The notes under the pieces: generated by a model
What the model was told of the DNA's origin: nothing
The model's database searches: none
The model's input: only the letters and a program-made list of their open reading frames with translations
Part shown: positions 58,950-64,000 of the stretch, one piece after another
How positions within the stretch are numbered: position 1 is the stretch's first letter
How the letters are laid out: each line of letters opens with the position of its first letter
Made by a program: the position numbers and the translations under genes
NCBI RefSeq assembly: GCF_958298935.1
Contig: NC_084924.1
Span: 31,035,819 to 31,099,818 of the forward strand
Direction: 5' to 3'
DNA: 64,000 nucleotides
From: Phragmites australis
Taxonomy: Eukaryota > Streptophyta > Magnoliopsida > Poales > Poaceae

Positions 58950-59440
58950 ACAAACTAGTATATATATGAGATCATGGCACCTTGATCACCAATTGTGATA
59001 ACAACAATAGGGCCAATAACCCATTCGTTCTCCTCCCCACACACTAACAGCAACCCAATCTCCAACTGGGAACACAAGCAATAACAACAGACAAGAAAAC
59101 AAGAACTGCCCTTCCTTTCTTGCCACTATGTACTAACTCGAAGTCTCTAATCCTTTAGTCCTTTTACTACTAACATGAATAAGGTTTATCAAGATTTCAT
59201 ACACACAAATATGTATAGTACTATGAGATGACACCTTAATCACCAGGTGCGATCTACGAGCTGCAGATTTGACAACTGCAGGGTCAAGAACAGATTCATT
59301 CTCCTCCCAAAACTCAAACAACATACTCAATGTCCAACTGAGAGCATAACCACAACACACACCAGCCCAAGAAAACAAGAACGGCTCATCCTTTCTTGCC
59401 TCTCTCCACTATCTCTAATCTTTCCGTTCTTGTACAACTA
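58950..59440. repeat. Diverged tandem duplication of about 250 bp
   Basis: About 58950-59160 and 59203-59440 share, in order, ACACACAAA, GAGAT...CACCTT(A)ATCACC, ATTC(G)TTCTCCTCCC, CCAACTG and CAAGAAAACAAGAAC. The right copy is open on the minus strand (59378-59133). Its product is unknown. It lies just past the 3' end of the glutaredoxin-like gene. Confidence 0.55.
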
Positions 59441-59469
59441 TTAACATGAAAATTTTATATACTGAGCGA

Positions 59470-60069
59470 TCAAGAACAGCAACTTGGGCAGCGTACCAAG
59501 CCGTTCTCGTTGCATTCGGCGCAGCGGCGGGCGCGGCCCTCCGCCTCCACGAACACCTTGCGGGAGCCGTCGCAGGCGGGGCAGGGCGCGAAGCGGAAGC
59601 CGCCGCATGCGCCGCAGACGAAGGCCGGGTCCTGCCCGGGGGCACCCTCCAGGACGCGGCGGAGTTCGCCGGCTTCGTGCAGCCGCCGGACCTCGTCGGC
59701 GCCGCCGACGAGCCTGCCCCCGACGAGGAGCTGCGGGAGGGAGAAGCCGCGGCCCCGCGCAGCGAGGAGAGCCTGGAGCTCCCGCCGGAGCGCGGAGTCC
59801 ATGGAGACGTCGCGCTCGTCCACCGCGACGCGGAGGCCCCGCAGCGCGGCGCGCACCGCGCAGCAGTCCGCGAACGTGCGGCGCACGCCGCGGAGCGACG
59901 TAGTGTAGAGCACCACCGCCTGCGTTTCCCGCTGCGGATCGGACGCCGGCGACGGCGGCGGCGGGTGGCGCCCCTGGCCCTGGTACGGGTGATGGTGGTA
60001 CGTCAGCAGGTGGCGCGGCTTCTTGTTCTTGGAGCACGCCCCGGGTGTGCCGCCGCTGACGTCTTCCAT
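59470..60069 (-). CDS. Glutaredoxin-like protein with C-terminal CxxC zinc-ribbon repeats
   Basis: This single-exon gene encodes 199 residues. An N-terminal Ser/Pro/His-rich part (1-47) precedes a glutaredoxin fold at about 50-145 ([46 protein letters not shown]). The usual N-terminal active-site CxxC/CxxS is absent; the position reads SLRG, as in the plant subgroup related to Arabidopsis At5g39865. It is therefore unlikely to be a classical disulfide reductase. Four CxxC pairs (CGAC, CPAC, CAEC, CPSC) at about 153-198 form a DnaJ-type zinc-binding tail. The Met at 60069 is the first in frame and gives the usual domain spacing. The coding sequence is very GC-rich in an AT-rich setting, common for grass genes. 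It appears intact. Confidence 0.9.
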   Translation of the reverse strand: MEDVSGGTPGACSKNKKPRHLLTYHHHPYQGQGRHPPPPSPASDPQRETQAVVLYTTSLRGVRRTFADCCAVRAALRGLRVAVDERDVSMDSALRRELQALLAARGRGFSLPQLLVGGRLVGGADEVRRLHEAGELRRVLEGAPGQDPAFVCGACGGFRFAPCPACDGSRKVFVEAEGRARRCAECNENGLVRCPSCCS

Positions 60070-60268
60070 CTCCGGCCGCCTCCTCCGCCTGGGGATTGGC
60101 CGGTGGAGAGTATTGTTTAGGGTTCTGACGAGAGGAAAGAAATAGAGAGGAGAGGAGAGGAGGAACAGAGGAAGAGGAAGGAGAGGAGCGGAACGAGGGG
60201 AAGACAGGTTTCATGCTTGTGACTTCGGTTAACGGTGACGATGGTAACGAAGCTACTCCTCCTCCGGT

Positions 60269-60276
60269 TATAAATA
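60269..60276 (-). promoter_or_regulatory. Possible TATA box of the glutaredoxin-like gene
   Basis: TATTTATA on the minus strand, about 200 bp upstream of the ATG, at the change from AT-rich upstream DNA to the GC-richer leader. Confidence 0.4.
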
Positions 60277-61373
60277 CTTAAAATTTTAATTAAAATCTGA
60301 TAAAACTTTTAAAATTTTTATTATTAATATTTTTTAAAATATTTAGTTTGAAAATATAAAATACACTTACGTAGATTTATCTTTAAAAATACTTTGATAA
60401 CTATATTTTTATTAAATATTATAACTATATTTTAATAAAAAATAGTGATCAAAGTTGTACATCGAAGATTAAAAAATAAAAATATTATATATTTCTGATT
60501 GGAGGGAGATATTCATCCTTGGTATTAAAAAATCAAAATACTTGACTAATAATTGGCCCTACCAACAATGTAAGTACATCTCTTGCACCATCTGATGCAT
60601 AACGAGTAACTTCTTATAATGTTGCAGCACAAAGCTAATAGAAAAAAAAAACAAAGATCAACAAGCTCTAGAGCGATTAAGAAAACAAATTCTTAAGTCA
60701 CACATATTATTATATTCCTAAATCTCCACCCGTCTTGTGAAGGATTACATAACGACGATTTTCAAAGTGTTACCACGCTGTAAGCACCATATCTCACGCT
60801 TCCTCCTTTTAAAGCAAGGGCCAAGATCCTAACCTACTAGCGCAAAAACGAAAGTAACTTTTCTTTGGTTAAAACCACATCGTTAATTCATTATTGTGCA
60901 TCCGTGATGTAAATGTTAAACGAGTATCGTACAAACCTTGCATATTGTACTCAATAAAAAAATTGCATCCATCTATTTGCTTAGTGGATCCGTATGCATC
61001 CTCTCCCCTTAGTGGATCCGTATGCACTTAAGTTCTATTTATCAGGAAATATGCCATTGCCTCCGTTTCTTCAAGTTTATGGTGGACGGCTTTCGTTGGT
61101 GGTGGCAGATGGAGAGAACAATAATGTTGAGCCATGATCAATTGTCACTGATGGGTGCAAATGGCGCACATGGATTGTTGTTGATGGATGTAGCAGTTGG
61201 CTAGCAAAGCGGGAAGACAAGCACAACAACGAGAGCACAAGGTGTAATGGAGGTTGCAAAGTTTTTAAGTGGCTTGATGAGAAATCAAGTTGAGATGTGA
61301 CTTAGTTCATATGTGATGAGTGATTGACAAAGTATTAGTTTAGTTTGATGACTTTTAGATTGTATAAGTATGT
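60277..61373. other. AT-rich upstream/intergenic region
   Basis: No clear gene. CTTAGTGGATCCGTATGCA occurs twice (60980-60998 and 61008-61026). At about 61215-61290 a plus-strand frame reads STRCNGGCKVFKWLDEKSS, weakly like a GRF zinc-finger fragment. Confidence 0.4.
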
Positions 61374-64000
61374 TGTCGAGACCGGTTCAAAAAATAAACT
61401 AATCTTATCTATGTGCTGAGACTAGAAATCAATCCAACACATAGTAACTTTATTAATGATAATCGTTACAATATTTATACTTAATCGAATTAACTGTCTT
61501 ACAAAATTGACTTTCAAAGGTCAAAGATCTAAATAAACTGCAACGGGACAAAATGAACTACGAAGACTCTAATCCTTTACGACTTTTCCACAGGCATCAT
61601 CGGTGTAGAAAACATCTTAGAACAATCCACCTTCAGCGTATTCCTCAATGCCTTCTTTAACTGAGTGTTTGTTGATAGCAAGAGTGAGCAATTGTCGTAC
61701 TCAGCAAGTTGTGAAGGAAATAGTATGTATATGAAAACTTTAACAAGAATATGGCTAAATGACTCATTTGCGTAAAACATCATTTAAGTAAAAACATTTG
61801 AAAAGCAATAGTAGTTAAGTGAATAACAAACCACCTCAATATTCCATCCATCTTGACATAACCAACCAACTAACACATCAACCAAAGTTCCATCCACTAA
61901 GGTTGAACCCTCAATCATAGTTCCCACCATTATGATTTACCATCCTCAACTATGATTCCCACCATCACAGTTGACCCGACTAGCCAAAACATCAAGTTAT
62001 AATCATGATAGTTTTTCAGTGCTGCTCATGACGTGAGCATGACTGAATATTCAGTTTTAACTCTATAGAGATTATACTTTATCCACGAGACGTTTCGTCC
62101 CGTTTTACCAAGCATTCGTTGGTCAACGGAGAACTCTTATACACTATCGAGGTGTGCACTAGAAATCCACTATAAAGTCTTTACAATGCCCCCTCTCAGC
62201 ACATATCTACCCTCTAAGATTTCACTGCTGCATAATTCCACCTCAATAACGAAAGCCCCCTCTCGCGCCTTTCGGATCCCAAGACATCGTCCATTCACCG
62301 CTCTTCTGCCTGATCTACACTATACTGAGAGTAAGAAAATTACTTGGTTAGGTATATCCCATACCAAACTTGTGGTTGTACTGTAAACACAGAAAGGTCA
62401 CCCTACGAACCGGTTCTTAGATTAAGCAAGACTATCACTTTCCCAACCATACATCACAACGTACCACCTGCTCAAATCCCTATACCATGTTGCTAGAAAA
62501 ATTATTCCATCATATTTTATCATTGTTGCATATGACTATTATCTAGTTTGTGGAATAATTATCATGATTATCATCACAAAGTAAGGCTAAGCATAATCTA
62601 CCCATCCATAACTCAAAACCATACTATGGTGACAATGATGATAAGGGAAAAACTAGGATAAAACTTAACTCTTGGGATTCCCAATAAATTATTAGCATGC
62701 ATGTTTATAAAATAAAAATTTGTAAAACTGGGATAAAAATGATCAAGAGCACAACTTGTCTTCACTAAACTCAGTTGGGTCTTCAAAATCCTAATCCTGC
62801 AGACCTTCTAGCTCATCTTGAACATTGGCGTCTACTCACAACATAAGCAAAACAACAACACATAAACACCGAGATCCAAAAAGAACCAAACATCACACAA
62901 CAAACATCACCACTCACAAGATTACACTATTTTAGACTATTCGACGAAAGAATGAGTCAGAACAGAGCTACGGTTAACAAGTTATGATTTTCTAAAGATT
63001 AAAATAGGAATAAAAAGATTATCTATAGATGAAATTATATTGCTAGGAATTTTTTAGAATTTTTCTAAATCCATCGATGATTTTTTGGGATTTTTTCAGA
63101 ATTTTCTAGCATTTATTTGAATTATAAAACTATTAAAAAGAATTAGATAAAACTATATAACATTATTAAATATTATCATAAATTAATATCCTAATTATTA
63201 TTTTCTAGAATTATTTTTATACTAGATTTTATTGCATAGTATTTAACCATTATGACATCAACATACAATTAAAACAATTAAAAAACAAAAAACAAAAACT
63301 GATTGGGCTACTGACTGGGCACTATAGGTTGAGATGACTTGACACGTAAGCAAAAGTGCTGACGTGGCTTGCTGACATGGTAAAGGCTGTTGATTGGGAT
63401 TATGGATGCCACATGTCGTGCTTGGATTGGTTCACGAAGCGATATAAGGGTCTTCTAATTTGGGCTGTTGTCTTTGGATCGGACGGCTCTCAAGCGATGA
63501 CTCTCATCTCCGGCTGAACAGAGGTGGCGACGGTGGCTTTTGCGGTGGCGCTTGGCTGGATCCTTGCTGGAATGGCGCTCTGGTGACCCAAACTCGATGT
63601 CGAGCGGCGAAAAACGATTAGGGAAGCACGGGGATCTTACCTAGTGCACATGTCGACGTTGGCGCTGCTCCGGTGAGGCTGGCGACGGCAAGAGGCGGCT
63701 CAAAGCTTTGAAGCTCGTCGGAACTCAGCTCTGGGCGACGTTTGGCGATCGAGATTGCCTCGGGAAGCTCCTTCGCGCTCCCGCGATGCTTGAGAACTCC
63801 TCGGTGGTGGCTTTCGGGCTTCGGCGATCGAGATCGATGGTGGTGACTCTCTTCACCGGCGCAGCGGCAAACGGGCTGCTCTCAGCGACTCGTAGCTCTA
63901 GATCGAGGATTTGCTTTTGGATGTTCTAGGGGAGGGTCTACGGTGCTATTTATACCCAGAGGAGATTGAGTTTGTAGGCAACTCAGCTTCGATTTGAATG
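61374..64000 (-). mobile_element. Gypsy-type LTR, minus orientation, cut by the window edge
   Basis: TGTCGAGACCGG at 61374 is the likely LTR end. Read on the minus strand, 62090-62030 (CTCTATAGAGTTAAAACTGA, ATATTCAGTCATGCTCACG) matches 7625-7690 of the solo LTR at 5136-8243. TATAAATAGC on the minus strand at about 63945-63955 is a good LTR TATA box. The GC-rich open frames at 63500-63930 are LTR sequence. The other end, and whether this is solo or part of a full element, lie outside the window. Confidence 0.6.

Noticed and set aside
59441..60214. Overlapping long frames on both strands at the glutaredoxin-like locus
   Set aside because: Very high GC leaves all frames open. Only the frame 59470-60069 has domain motifs.
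63500..63929. GC-rich open frame near the right edge
   Set aside because: Part of the minus-orientation LTR, downstream of its TATA box, without protein features.
1..64000. CRISPR arrays, tRNA, rRNA, endogenous pararetrovirus or bacterial operons
   Set aside because: No regularly spaced short repeats with unique spacers, no cloverleaf or rRNA blocks, and no movement-protein or coat motifs of pararetroviruses were seen.

Overview
This is plant nuclear DNA, almost certainly from a grass. Genes carry GT-AG introns. The transposable elements are of grass types: Tat-type Ty3/gypsy, SIRE/Maximus-type Ty1/copia LTRs, CACTA, hAT and L1. GC-rich coding blocks sit in AT-rich intergenic DNA. About 90% of the window is transposon sequence in nested layers. 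I recognise only two intact host genes: a SINA-type RING E3 ubiquitin ligase (CDS 44871-46459, +, three coding exons) and a single-exon glutaredoxin-like zinc-ribbon protein (59470-60069, -).

Left nest, 1-24.7 kb. A decayed hAT transposase gene reads right to left, from a BED finger near 23.6 kb to the dimerisation region at 0.3-0.6 kb, and runs off the left edge. It is split twice. A 17.4 kb Tat-type gypsy element (1498-18902) has two 1507 bp LTRs and a perfect CACGC target duplication. A 3.5 kb deleted relative (19410-22958) lies in the opposite orientation. The large element itself contains a 3.1 kb solo LTR (5136-8243) inside its protease domain. Both gypsy elements carry an antisense gene with the plant 'gypsy-type transposase' domain, with its own TATA box and intron signals. 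In the small element it is the only gene left.

Middle, 24.7-43.5 kb. A short inverted-repeat element and a copia LTR fragment lead into a CACTA element (about 26.46-38.12 kb). It has a TNP2 transposase gene split by another 3.1 kb solo LTR (28015-31099, TSD TAATA), a second gene with a possible Ulp1-like segment, and subterminal ACAGACGG repeats. A second hAT fragment, MITE-like elements and an AT-rich 130 bp tandem repeat follow.

Right part, 43.6-64 kb. After the SINA gene come a hAT-derived non-autonomous element, an L1 on the minus strand broken by an LTR nest (including a 2.7 kb SIRE-type solo LTR, TSD CTAGC), the glutaredoxin-like gene, and an LTR that runs off the right edge and is related to the solo LTR at 5-8 kb. 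The window has no CRISPR array, rRNA, tRNA or bacterial feature. All family calls are hand-read from translated motifs and repeat structure; no searches were run.
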